Positions 1 to 6,895 of a stretch of 9,048 nt of DNA are shown piece by piece. The stretch is from an uncultured Duganella sp. (GTDB lineage Bacteria > Pseudomonadota > Gammaproteobacteria > Burkholderiales > Burkholderiaceae). Both the position numbers and the translations under genes were made by a program. How positions within the stretch are numbered: the stretch's first letter is position 1; every line of letters starts with the position of its first letter. The DNA is taken from positions 1 to 9,048 of the forward strand of contig CAMLSG010000223.1 of assembly GCA_946482635.1 (NCBI GenBank), read 5' to 3'. Below the pieces are notes generated by a model, which was given only the letters and a program-made list of their open reading frames with translations, had not been told where the DNA came from and did not search any database.

Positions 1-824
1 GCGGCTTTATCAAGGAGCTGGCCAAGTACCGCTTCAATATGCTGCCGGCCGTGAATACGCTGTACAACGCGCTGCTGAACCATCCCGACTTCAGCAAGCT
101 GGACTTCTCCGGCCTGAAGGTCGCCAACGGCGGCGGCATGGCGGTGCAGAAGGCCGTGGCCGACCGCTGGCTCAAGATAACCGGCGTCACCATCGTGGAA
201 GGCTACGGCTTGTCCGAGACCGCGCCGGTGGCAACCGCCAACCGCTTCGATAGCACCGAATTCTCCGGCATGATCGGCTTGCCGATTCCTTCCACCGAAG
301 TGGCGATCCTGGACGATGCCGGCACTGAAGTGCCGCTTGGCACGCCGGGCGAAATCGCCATCCGCGGCCCGCAGGTGATGGCCGGCTACTGGAACCGTCC
401 GGAAGAAACGGCCAAGGTCATGACCGCCGACGGCTACTTCAAGTCCGGCGACGTGGGCGTGATGGACGAACGCGGCTACGTAAAGATCGTGGACCGCAAA
501 AAGGACATGATCCTGGTCTCCGGTTTCAATGTCTATCCGAATGAAATCGAAGACGTGGTGGCAGCGCATCCCGGCGTGCTGGAATGCGCCTGCATCGGCG
601 TGCCGGACGAGCATTCCGGCGAGGCGGTGAAAGTGTTCGTGGTAAAGAAAGACCCGAACCTGACCGTCGAAGCGCTGATGGAGCACTGCAAGCAAAACCT
701 GACCGGCTACAAGAAGCCGAAATATATCGAGTTCCGCAACGAGCTCCCTAAAACCAACGTTGGCAAGATCCTGCGCCGCATGCTGCGCGACGAGAAGCCT
801 GCGGACGACAAGAAGGCCGCATAA
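1..824 (+). CDS. fadD: Long-chain fatty-acid-CoA ligase, C-terminal part (first of a tandem pair; 5' end outside the window)
   Basis: The gene activates free fatty acids to acyl-CoA through an acyl-adenylate, the entry step of beta-oxidation. The reading frame is open from position 3, before the first Met at 39, so the gene begins upstream; about 273 residues are visible. Adenylate-forming (ANL) motifs seen in order: [10 protein letters not shown] at 198-227, SGD at 444-452 (usually TGD), the hinge DRKKDMI from 492, and [11 protein letters not shown] with the probable catalytic Lys codon at 765-767. The visible part aligns end to end without gaps, apart from a few extra residues at the C-terminus, with the next gene (1723-2523) at roughly three quarters or more identity by eye. 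It ends in TAA at 822-824, about 28 bases before the next gene, so the two are very likely co-transcribed. Adjacent paralogues of this kind are known in Pseudomonas aeruginosa (fadD1/fadD2), where chain-length preference differs. Family call is secure; exact substrate is unknown. Confidence 0.95.
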   Translation, partial: GFIKELAKYRFNMLPAVNTLYNALLNHPDFSKLDFSGLKVANGGGMAVQKAVADRWLKITGVTIVEGYGLSETAPVATANRFDSTEFSGMIGLPIPSTEVAILDDAGTEVPLGTPGEIAIRGPQVMAGYWNRPEETAKVMTADGYFKSGDVGVMDERGYVKIVDRKKDMILVSGFNVYPNEIEDVVAAHPGVLECACIGVPDEHSGEAVKVFVVKKDPNLTVEALMEHCKQNLTGYKKPKYIEFRNELPKTNVGKILRRMLRDEKPADDKKAA

Positions 825-852
825 GGCGGCAAGGCACACGAAAGGCAACATG

Positions 853-2523
853 ATGGAAAAAATCTGGCTGAAGTCCTACCCTGAAGGCGTTCCTGCGGAG
901 ATTGATGTTTCGCAGTACCGCTCCGTGACCCACCTGATGGAGGAGTCGTTCCAGAAATACGCAAGCCGCAACGCGTACGTCTGCATGGACAAGTTCCTGA
1001 CCTACTCCGAAGTGGACCAGCTGTCGAAGCAGTTCGGCGCCTGGCTGCAGTCCAAGGGCCTGAAGCCGGGTGCGCGCGTCGCCATCATGCTGCCTAACGT
1101 GCTGCAATACCCGGTCGCGCTGGCGGGCATCATCCGCGCCGGCTACGTGGTGGTCAACGTCAACCCGCTGTACACCCCGCGCGAACTGCAGCACCAGCTG
1201 AACGACTCCGGCGCGGAAGCCGTGATCGTGCTGGAGAACTTTGCCACCACCGTGCAGCAAGTGGTGGCGTCGACCCCGGTCAAGCATGTGATCGTGGCGT
1301 CGATGGGCGACCTGCTGGGCGGCCTGAAAGGCATGATCGTCAACTTCGTGGTGCGCAATGTGAAGAAGATGGTGCCGGCCTGGAATATCCCTGGCCACGT
1401 CACCTTCAAGCAGGTGCTGGCCGAAGGTTCGCGCCTGACCCTCAAGCCGGCCGACCAGAAGCCGAGCGATATCGCCTTCCTGCAGTACACCGGCGGCACC
1501 ACCGGCGTGTCGAAAGGCGCCGTGCTGCTGCACAGTAACGTGGTGGCCAACATGCTGCAGAACGAAGCCTGGCTGCAGATGGCGCCTAGCGACAAGCAGA
1601 TGGTGTTCGTTGCCGCGCTGCCGCTGTACCACATCTACTCGCTGACCATTTCCTGCTTCATGGGCTGGAAGCTGGGCGGCATGAACATCCTGATCCCGAA
1701 CCCGCGCGATATTCCCGGCTTCGTGAAAGAGCTGGCCAAGTACCCGGTGACCGTGTTCCCGGCCGTGAATACGCTGTACAACGCGCTGCTGAACAACCCC
1801 GACTTCTCCAAGCTGGACTTCTCCAGCTACAAGATCTGCAACGGCGGCGGCATGGCCGTGCAGCAGTCGGTGGCGGACCGCTGGCTGAAGGTGACCGGCA
1901 CCCCGATCATCGAAGGCTATGGCCTGTCGGAGACCTCGCCGGTGGCTACCGCCAACCGCGTCGACATCAAGGAATTCACCGGCACCATCGGCGTACCGAT
2001 TCCTTCCACCGAAGTGGCGATCCTGGACGACGACGGCAAGGAAGTGGCGCTCGGCTCCGCCGGCGAAATCGCGATCCGCGGCCCGCAAGTGATGGCCGGC
2101 TACTGGAACCGTCCGGACGAAACCGCGAAGTCGATCACGCCTGAAGGCTTCTTCAAGACCGGCGACGTGGGCATCATGGACGACAAGGGCTTCGTGCGCA
2201 TCGTCGACCGCAAGAAAGACATGATCCTGGTGTCCGGCTTCAACGTCTACCCGAACGAAGTGGAGGGCGTGGTGGCTGCCCACCCAGGCGTGCTCGAGGT
2301 GGCTTGCGTAGGTGTACCCGACGCGAACTCCGGCGAAGCAGTGAAACTGTTCGTTGTCCGCAAGGATCCGAACCTGACCGCGGAAGCGCTGCTCGAGTTC
2401 TGCAAGCATGAGTTGACCGCATACAAGAAGCCGAAGTACATTGAGTTCCGGGATGAGCTGCCGAAGACCAACGTCGGCAAGATCCTGCGCCGCCAGCTGC
2501 GCGACGAAAAGAAAGCAGCATAA
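853..2523 (+). CDS. fadD: Long-chain fatty-acid-CoA ligase FadD (second of a tandem pair, complete)
   Basis: A complete 556-residue acyl-CoA synthetase, close to the usual FadD length (about 560). It forms an acyl-AMP and then acyl-CoA, acting at the inner face of the cytoplasmic membrane. Motifs: phosphate-binding YTGGTTGVSKGA from residue 212, [10 protein letters not shown] at 354-363, TGD at 436-438, hinge DRKKDMI from 452, and catalytic Lys543 in PKTNVGK. The N-terminus MEKIWLKSYP matches the E. coli FadD start closely. Two adjacent ATG codons lie at 850 and 853. I chose 853 because AAAGG at 841-845 is then seven bases away and the N-terminus aligns better, but 850 is possible. The open frame continues upstream to 760, inside the preceding gene, without FadD-like sequence. 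The close spacing to the first ligase suggests one operon. Substrate range cannot be read from the sequence. Confidence 0.96.
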   Translation: MEKIWLKSYPEGVPAEIDVSQYRSVTHLMEESFQKYASRNAYVCMDKFLTYSEVDQLSKQFGAWLQSKGLKPGARVAIMLPNVLQYPVALAGIIRAGYVVVNVNPLYTPRELQHQLNDSGAEAVIVLENFATTVQQVVASTPVKHVIVASMGDLLGGLKGMIVNFVVRNVKKMVPAWNIPGHVTFKQVLAEGSRLTLKPADQKPSDIAFLQYTGGTTGVSKGAVLLHSNVVANMLQNEAWLQMAPSDKQMVFVAALPLYHIYSLTISCFMGWKLGGMNILIPNPRDIPGFVKELAKYPVTVFPAVNTLYNALLNNPDFSKLDFSSYKICNGGGMAVQQSVADRWLKVTGTPIIEGYGLSETSPVATANRVDIKEFTGTIGVPIPSTEVAILDDDGKEVALGSAGEIAIRGPQVMAGYWNRPDETAKSITPEGFFKTGDVGIMDDKGFVRIVDRKKDMILVSGFNVYPNEVEGVVAAHPGVLEVACVGVPDANSGEAVKLFVVRKDPNLTAEALLEFCKHELTAYKKPKYIEFRDELPKTNVGKILRRQLRDEKKAA

Positions 2524-2608
2524 GCCGGTAGATTTGACCTGGCGCAGCATATGGCACCGGACCGGCTGTAAAGTGGAACGCACCACCCGAGCAGCCTCCG
2601 GAGACCAT
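2524..2608 (+). other. Gap between fadD and the lysozyme-like gene, with a weak inverted repeat
   Basis: This 85-base gap holds the arms AGCCGGT (2523-2529, overlapping the fadD stop) and ACCGGCT (2561-2567), 31 bases apart and with no T-run after them, so it is not a typical terminator. TTGACC at 2534-2539 resembles a -35 element but has no good -10 at the right distance. The ribosome binding site GGAG at 2600-2603 serves the next gene. Whether transcription is continuous from fadD is open. Confidence 0.3.
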
Positions 2609-3016
2609 ATGGGCCTTCTTTACAATTTCGCACTCACCCTCAGTACCGAAGGCCGCCGCGCATTGCGGCAGCGCGAAGGCCTGCGCGGCTACTACGAAGT
2701 GTCCCGTCCCGGCATGACCCCCGACCAGGTCGAAGCAGCATTCGACCTGTCGGTGCGCAGCGCAGAACGCGCGGTGCAGCGCCAGGTCAGCCACCATCCC
2801 CTCACGCAGGCGCAATTCGATGCGCTGGTCAGCTATACACACAACCTTGGCTCAGGCGGCGCGATGCTGGTGCTGCGCCGCATCGACTGCGGCGACTTCG
2901 ACGGCGCTGCGGAAGCGATGCAGCGCAATATCAGTGCGCCGGTGGGTGGCCGGCTGATGCCGCACGCCGGGCTGGCGGCGCGGCGCAAGGAAGAAAGCGC
3001 GCCGTTTCGCGTTTAG
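2609..3016 (+). CDS. GH24 phage-lysozyme-like protein lacking the active-site segment
   Basis: The 135-residue product resembles phage-type (T4-like, GH24) lysozymes, which cleave peptidoglycan. The start ATG at 2609 has GGAG at 2600-2603, five bases upstream. Family landmarks: an N-terminal S-x-x-G-x-x-x-L-x-x-x-EGLR pattern (residues 12-26) with Glu23 at the catalytic Glu position, PLTQAQFDALVSYTHNLGSG at 64-83, VLRRIDCGDFDGAAEAM at 88-104, and a C-terminal GLAARRKEESAPF at 121-133. After EGLRGYYE the sequence runs straight into VSRPGMTP, so the family segment with the catalytic Asp and Thr (around TIGYG or TYGVG) is absent; the deletion is roughly 15-30 residues and in frame. No signal peptide or membrane segment is visible, and no holin or spanin adjoins it. 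Its TAG stop overlaps the TAA of the convergent phoD gene. It may be a domesticated or inactive phage remnant. The family call is fairly firm; activity is doubtful. Confidence 0.75.
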   Translation: MGLLYNFALTLSTEGRRALRQREGLRGYYEVSRPGMTPDQVEAAFDLSVRSAERAVQRQVSHHPLTQAQFDALVSYTHNLGSGGAMLVLRRIDCGDFDGAAEAMQRNISAPVGGRLMPHAGLAARRKEESAPFRV

Positions 3017-4560
3017 CCCTCGCGGCGCGAACCGGGCTTGCCATCGGCAACCGAGAAGGCTGCCAGCGTGGACAGGCCGCTGCTCGCATCGCGCACGTCG
3101 TCCAGGCCCTGGAACAGCACCGCCGCCCGCTCCGGCCGCACGTCCAGCAGCATGAACCCGCGCTTGTCGCTTCGGCCGAACCGCAGGTCGCGGTTCATGC
3201 CGACATATTGCTGGGTGCGCGCTTGCGGCCGTGAGCTGGACGTGACCGAGGTGCCGCAAAATTCCGTCGCAACCACCGGATTGGCGGCACCGGGCGCGCG
3301 CGCCGGGTCGCGCCGCAGATCGGCCGCGAAGAAGGTGTGCACGTCGCCCGACAGCACCACGGGATTGCGGGCGCTGCGCACAGCGTCCAGCAGGCGCGCA
3401 CGCGCCGCGGCATAGCCGTCCCAGCCGTCAGTCCAGAAGCGGCCATCGCTGTCGCTGGCCAGCGGTACCTGCGACAGCTGCGCCATCAGCGTCTGCTGCG
3501 CCAGGATATTCCAGCGCGCCTTCGATTCCGCCAGTCCCTGCGCCAGCCAGCGTTCCTGCTGGCGGCCCAGCATCGTGCGCTGCAGGTCGCCCAGGGCCTG
3601 GCATGAGCGGCGATAGACCGAGCTGGAGCCGCCGCGCCCGGCCGGCTGGCAGGCGTGCGTTGAGCGGTACTGGCGCGTATCGAGTATGTGGAAGCGTGCC
3701 AGCTGTCCCCAGTCGTAGCGCTGGTAAATGCGCTGCGCGCGCAGCGGCTGGTGCTCGAAATAGGCCTGGTAGGCTGCGGCACGGCGCTGCACGAATTGCG
3801 GCGACAGCAGCTCGTCGCGCGTCGGGCTGTAATCGTTGGCCACTTCGTGGTCGTCCCAGGTCAGCAGCCACGGCGCGGCGTGGTGCGCGGCCTGCAGGTC
3901 GGGATCGCTCTTGTACTGCGCATAGCGCGCGCGATATTCGTCCAGCGTGAAGCTTTCGTTGCGGCGCAGGACCGTGGCCGGGTGCTGCAGGCTGTAAGGC
4001 CCCCATTCATAGATGTAATCGCCGAGGAAGGCCACCAGGTCCGGCGCCGCTTGCGCGATGTGGCGGTGCGCGGCGTAATGACCGAATTCCCAATGCTGGC
4101 AGGAAGCAACTGCCAGCTTCAATGCAGCCGGCATGCTGCCGGGCGCCGGCGCGGTGCGCGTGCGGCCGATGGGGCTGATGGCGTCGCCCAGCATGAAGCG
4201 GTACCAGTACCAGCGGTCCGGCTCCAGTCCGCGCACGTCGACGTTGACGCTGTGCGCCAGTGCCGGCGCTGCCACTGCCGTGCCCTTCGCAGCAATGCGG
4301 GTGAACGCTTCGTCGTGCGCGACTTCCCAGCGCACCTGCTGCGCAATGGGCGGCATCGATGCCGCGTTGAGTGGATCGGGCAGCAGCCGGGTCCACAGGA
4401 TGATGGAGTCGGGCAGCGGGGCGCCGGAGGCGACGCCCAGGGAGAAAGGATAGGCGCCGTTGGCGGCGCTGCGCGCTTGCGCGGGAAGGCAGGGCGCCAG
4501 CGTTGCCAGCGCAGCTACGCGGGCCGCAGCCTGGAGCAGGAGGCGGCGCCCGTCGTGCAT
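3013..4560 (-). CDS. phoD: PhoD-family alkaline phosphatase/phosphodiesterase, Tat-exported
   Basis: A 515-residue PhoD-like metallophosphoesterase. Such enzymes hydrolyse phosphate mono- and diesters outside the cytoplasm using iron and calcium. The N-terminus has a twin-arginine-like motif (GRRLLLQ, residues 4-10), a hydrophobic stretch (about 11-24) and a likely cleavage after AQA29. The PhoD_N-like domain starts at FSLGVASG (39-46). Catalytic-domain motifs: VASC with Cys154, FLGDYIYE with Asp181/Tyr182, TWDDHEVANDY at 234-244, HILDTRQYR at 291-299, SGDVH at 404-408 (Asp406, His408) and ATEFCGTS at 431-438. The start is fixed because the in-frame TAA of the upstream thioesterase gene (4564-4566) is only one codon (TCC) before this ATG. 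There is no clear ribosome binding site of its own, so translational coupling is likely. No Pho box was recognised nearby. The substrate, and whether it responds to phosphate starvation, remain unknown. Confidence 0.93.
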   Translation of the reverse strand: MHDGRRLLLQAAARVAALATLAPCLPAQARSAANGAYPFSLGVASGAPLPDSIILWTRLLPDPLNAASMPPIAQQVRWEVAHDEAFTRIAAKGTAVAAPALAHSVNVDVRGLEPDRWYWYRFMLGDAISPIGRTRTAPAPGSMPAALKLAVASCQHWEFGHYAAHRHIAQAAPDLVAFLGDYIYEWGPYSLQHPATVLRRNESFTLDEYRARYAQYKSDPDLQAAHHAAPWLLTWDDHEVANDYSPTRDELLSPQFVQRRAAAYQAYFEHQPLRAQRIYQRYDWGQLARFHILDTRQYRSTHACQPAGRGGSSSVYRRSCQALGDLQRTMLGRQQERWLAQGLAESKARWNILAQQTLMAQLSQVPLASDSDGRFWTDGWDGYAAARARLLDAVRSARNPVVLSGDVHTFFAADLRRDPARAPGAANPVVATEFCGTSVTSSSRPQARTQQYVGMNRDLRFGRSDKRGFMLLDVRPERAAVLFQGLDDVRDASSGLSTLAAFSVADGKPGSRREG

Positions 4561-4563
4561 GGA

Positions 4564-4983
4564 TTACAGCAGCGTTTCCAGCGGCGGCACCGGGCGCGGC
4601 TTGCGGTCAGGGCCGGTGGCGACGTAGGTCAGCGTGGCTTCGGTCACCTTGACGATATTGGCCTGCAGGCGATTGCGCTCCGCATACACCTCCACGTTGA
4701 CGGTGATCGAAGTATTGCCGACCTTGACGATGTCGGCATAGAAGGTCAGCAGGTCGCCGACGAAGACCGGGTGCTTGAACAGGAAGGAGTTCACGGCGAT
4801 GGTGGCGACGCGGCCATTGGCGCGGCGGGTGGCCGGCAGGGAGCCTGCAATGTCGACCTGGGCCATGATCCAGCCGCCGAACACGTCGCCATACACGTTG
4901 GCGTCGGACGGGGAGGGCATCACGCGCAGTTCAGGCATTTTGCCGGGAGGGAGGCCGCGGGAGGTTTGTTCTTGGGAGGTCAT
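4564..4983 (-). CDS. yciA: YciA-type hotdog-fold acyl-CoA thioesterase
   Basis: The 139-residue product is a single hotdog domain of the YciA family, close to the E. coli YciA length (about 132). It hydrolyses acyl-CoA to free acid and CoA in the cytoplasm. The diagnostic N-terminal motif is PSDANVYGDVFGGWIMAQVD, residues 25-44; Asp44 corresponds to the active-site Asp described for Haemophilus YciA. Later conserved pieces are FLFKHPVFVGD (67-77) and KVTEATLTYVA. The start ATG is at 4983, with a weak GAGA about nine bases upstream. The gene is first in a two-gene - strand unit with phoD, separated by a single codon. It is divergent from the ABC exporter and close to the two acyl-CoA ligases, so it may balance their acyl-CoA pool, although it is not co-transcribed with them. 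Substrate chain length cannot be inferred; members of this family are often broad. Confidence 0.93.
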   Translation of the reverse strand: MTSQEQTSRGLPPGKMPELRVMPSPSDANVYGDVFGGWIMAQVDIAGSLPATRRANGRVATIAVNSFLFKHPVFVGDLLTFYADIVKVGNTSITVNVEVYAERNRLQANIVKVTEATLTYVATGPDRKPRPVPPLETLL

Positions 4984-5043
4984 CGCAAATTCTCATGAAG
5001 GACTACAATTGATGGGATTTTAAACCAGCCAGCCCACGCACGT
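4984..5043. promoter_or_regulatory. Divergent intergenic region with candidate -10 elements
   Basis: These 60 bases separate the divergent thioesterase and ABC exporter genes and must carry at least one promoter for each side unless transcription starts inside genes. The region is AT-rich compared with its surroundings. On the + strand TACAAT at 5004-5009 is a good -10 match, 34 bases before the exporter ATG. On the - strand TAAAAT (complement of 5017-5022) is a good -10 match, 33 bases before the thioesterase ATG. Neither has a convincing -35 hexamer at 16-18 bases. CAATTG at 5006-5011 is a short palindrome. Promoter positions are tentative. Confidence 0.35.
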
Positions 5044-6882
5044 ATGCGACGCTATTCGAATACCCCACCACCTCCGCCGGGCCAGCAGCGCGGCGACATT
5101 GCCACTCTGAAAACATTGCTGCCCTATCTCTGGGTGTACAAATGGCGCGTGCTGGCGGCCTTGCTGGCGCTGGTGGGCGCCAAGGCGGCCAACGTCGGCG
5201 TGCCGGTCGTGCTCAAGAAGCTGGTCGACGACATGACCATCAAGCCGGGCGACGTGCATGCCCTGCTGGTGCTGCCGCTGGCCACGCTGGTGGCGTATGG
5301 CCTGCTGCGCCTGTCCACCACCATGTTCACCGAGCTGCGCGAATTCCTGTTTGCGCGGGTGACGCAGCGCGCGGTGCGCACCATTGCGCTGAAGGTGTTC
5401 CGCCACCTGCATTCGCTGTCGCTGCGCTTCCACCTGAACCGCCAGACCGGCGGCATGACGCGCGATATCGAACGCGGCACGCGCGGCGTCAGCTCGCTGA
5501 TTTCCTACACGCTGTTCAACATCCTGCCGACGCTGGTCGAGATCACGCTGGTGCTGGGCTACCTGGTCACGCATTACGACATCTGGTTCTCGGTGATCAC
5601 CTTCTCGGCGCTGGCGATCTACATCACTTTTACCATCGTGGTGACGAACTGGCGCACGCATTTCCGCCGCACCATGAACGACCTCGATTCGAAGGCCAAC
5701 ACCAAGGCCATCGACTCGCTGCTGAACTACGAGACCGTCAAGTACTTCGGCAACGAGGATTACGAGGCCAATCGCTACGACGAAGGCCTGCAGCGCTACG
5801 AGAAGGCTGCGGTGAAATCGCAGACTTCGCTGTCGCTGCTGAACACCGGCCAGTCGGCCATCATTGCGATTGCCGTCACGCTGATCCTGTGGCGCGCAAC
5901 ACAAGGCGTGATCGACGGCAAGATGACGCTGGGCGACCTGGTGCTGGTGAATGCCTTCATGATCCAGCTCTACATCCCGCTCAACTTCCTCGGCGTGATC
6001 TACCGCGAGATCAAGCAAAGCCTGGCCGATATGGAGCGCCTCTTCTCGCTGCTGAACGAGAACCGCGAAGTGGACGACGCCGGGCACGCCAAGCCGCTGC
6101 AGCCGCAGGGCGCCGAAGTGCGCTTCAACCATGTGGACTTCAGCTACGACCCGAAGCGCCAGATCCTGTTCGACGTCGACTTCACCATCCCGGCCGGCAC
6201 CACGACGGCGGTGGTGGGCCACAGCGGCTCGGGCAAGTCGACGCTATCGCGCCTGCTGTACCGCTTCTATGAAGTCAATAGCGGCAGCATCACCATCGAC
6301 GGCCAGGACCTGCGCGACATCACGCAGCACTCGCTGCGCCATGCGATCGGCATCGTGCCGCAGGATACGGTGCTGTTCAACGATACCATCGAATACAACA
6401 TCGCCTACGGCCGGCCCGGCGCCAGCAAGGACGAGATCATCGCCGCGGCACGCGCGGCATCGATCCACGACTTCATCGCCGGCCTGCCGGACGGCTACGA
6501 CACTATGGTCGGCGAGCGTGGCCTCAAGCTGTCCGGCGGCGAGAAGCAGCGCGTGGCGATTGCCCGCACGCTGTTGAAGGATCCCGCCATCCTGATCTTC
6601 GATGAGGCCACCTCCGCGCTGGACTCCAGGGCCGAACAGGCGATCCAGGCGCAGTTGAAGGAGATCGCGAAAAGCCGCACGACGATGGTAATTGCCCACC
6701 GCCTGTCGACCATCGCCGACGCCCAGCAGATCCTGGTGCTCGATCACGGTAAGATTGTGGAGCGCGGCACGCACGCGGCGCTATTGGCGCGCGAAGGCCT
6801 GTACGCCCAGATGTGGGAGCGCCAGCAAGCGCGCGGCGAGCAGGAACAGCCTTCGCCGGCCAGCGGCGAATTGGTCAACTGA
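5044..6882 (+). CDS. Atm1-type (HMT/ATM1) ABC exporter, fused membrane and ATPase domains
   Basis: A 612-residue half-transporter expected to act as a homodimer in the inner membrane. The six-helix transmembrane domain spans roughly residues 30-335 and the ATPase domain 350-590. The motif NYETVKYFGNE at 228-238 is characteristic of Atm1/ABCB7-type exporters, where this region lines the glutathione-binding site. ATPase motifs: Walker A GHSGSGKST 392-400 (Lys398), Q-loop in VPQDTVLFND, signature LSGGEKQRVAIAR 496-508, Walker B ILIFDEATSALD 516-527 (Glu521), and H-loop His552. Bacterial Atm1 proteins export glutathione-derived or metal-thiol conjugates, so a role in metal or xenobiotic detoxification is likely by family. 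The start at 5044 has no evident Shine-Dalgarno sequence. A short proline run (TPPPPPG) precedes the first helix. The M20 peptidase gene follows 13 bases after the TGA, so the two probably form an operon. Confidence 0.93.
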   Translation: MRRYSNTPPPPPGQQRGDIATLKTLLPYLWVYKWRVLAALLALVGAKAANVGVPVVLKKLVDDMTIKPGDVHALLVLPLATLVAYGLLRLSTTMFTELREFLFARVTQRAVRTIALKVFRHLHSLSLRFHLNRQTGGMTRDIERGTRGVSSLISYTLFNILPTLVEITLVLGYLVTHYDIWFSVITFSALAIYITFTIVVTNWRTHFRRTMNDLDSKANTKAIDSLLNYETVKYFGNEDYEANRYDEGLQRYEKAAVKSQTSLSLLNTGQSAIIAIAVTLILWRATQGVIDGKMTLGDLVLVNAFMIQLYIPLNFLGVIYREIKQSLADMERLFSLLNENREVDDAGHAKPLQPQGAEVRFNHVDFSYDPKRQILFDVDFTIPAGTTTAVVGHSGSGKSTLSRLLYRFYEVNSGSITIDGQDLRDITQHSLRHAIGIVPQDTVLFNDTIEYNIAYGRPGASKDEIIAAARAASIHDFIAGLPDGYDTMVGERGLKLSGGEKQRVAIARTLLKDPAILIFDEATSALDSRAEQAIQAQLKEIAKSRTTMVIAHRLSTIADAQQILVLDHGKIVERGTHAALLAREGLYAQMWERQQARGEQEQPSPASGELVN

Positions 6883-6883
6883 C

Positions 6884-6889
6884 AGGAGG
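6884..6889 (+). promoter_or_regulatory. Strong ribosome binding site for the M20 peptidase gene
   Basis: AGGAGG is a perfect Shine-Dalgarno match lying in the 13-base gap after the exporter TGA (6880-6882) and six bases before the ATG at 6896. It fixes the start of the peptidase and suggests efficient independent translation within a shared transcript. Confidence 0.9.
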
Positions 6890-6895
6890 ACGGGG

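Noticed and set aside
444..452. SGD instead of TGD in the first ligase as a sign of inactivation
   Set aside because: Ser replaces Thr conservatively at this position in many adenylate-forming enzymes, and all other motifs, including the catalytic Lys, are intact.
2523..2567. Inverted repeat AGCCGGT/ACCGGCT as a terminator or attenuator after fadD
   Set aside because: The arms are only seven bases, 31 bases apart, and no T-run follows. In a sequence this rich in G and C such a repeat is expected by chance.
748..2586. A 612-codon open frame antisense to the second fadD
   Set aside because: The product is rich in His, Arg, Gln and Val in no recognisable domain pattern, typical of antisense shadows in high-GC genes. 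The + strand carries a full FadD with all motifs.
2609..3016. A prophage remnant spanning this region
   Set aside because: Only one phage-like gene is present; there is no integrase, attachment-site repeat, holin, tail or capsid gene, and both neighbours are chromosomal housekeeping genes.
3688..4998. A 436-codon + strand open frame opposite phoD and the thioesterase
   Set aside because: It spans two real genes with clear motifs on the other strand, and its own translation is low-complexity His/Arg/Val-rich sequence.
5020..6222. A 400-codon - strand open frame opposite the ABC exporter
   Set aside because: Shadow of a real high-GC gene; no domain, no plausible start context.
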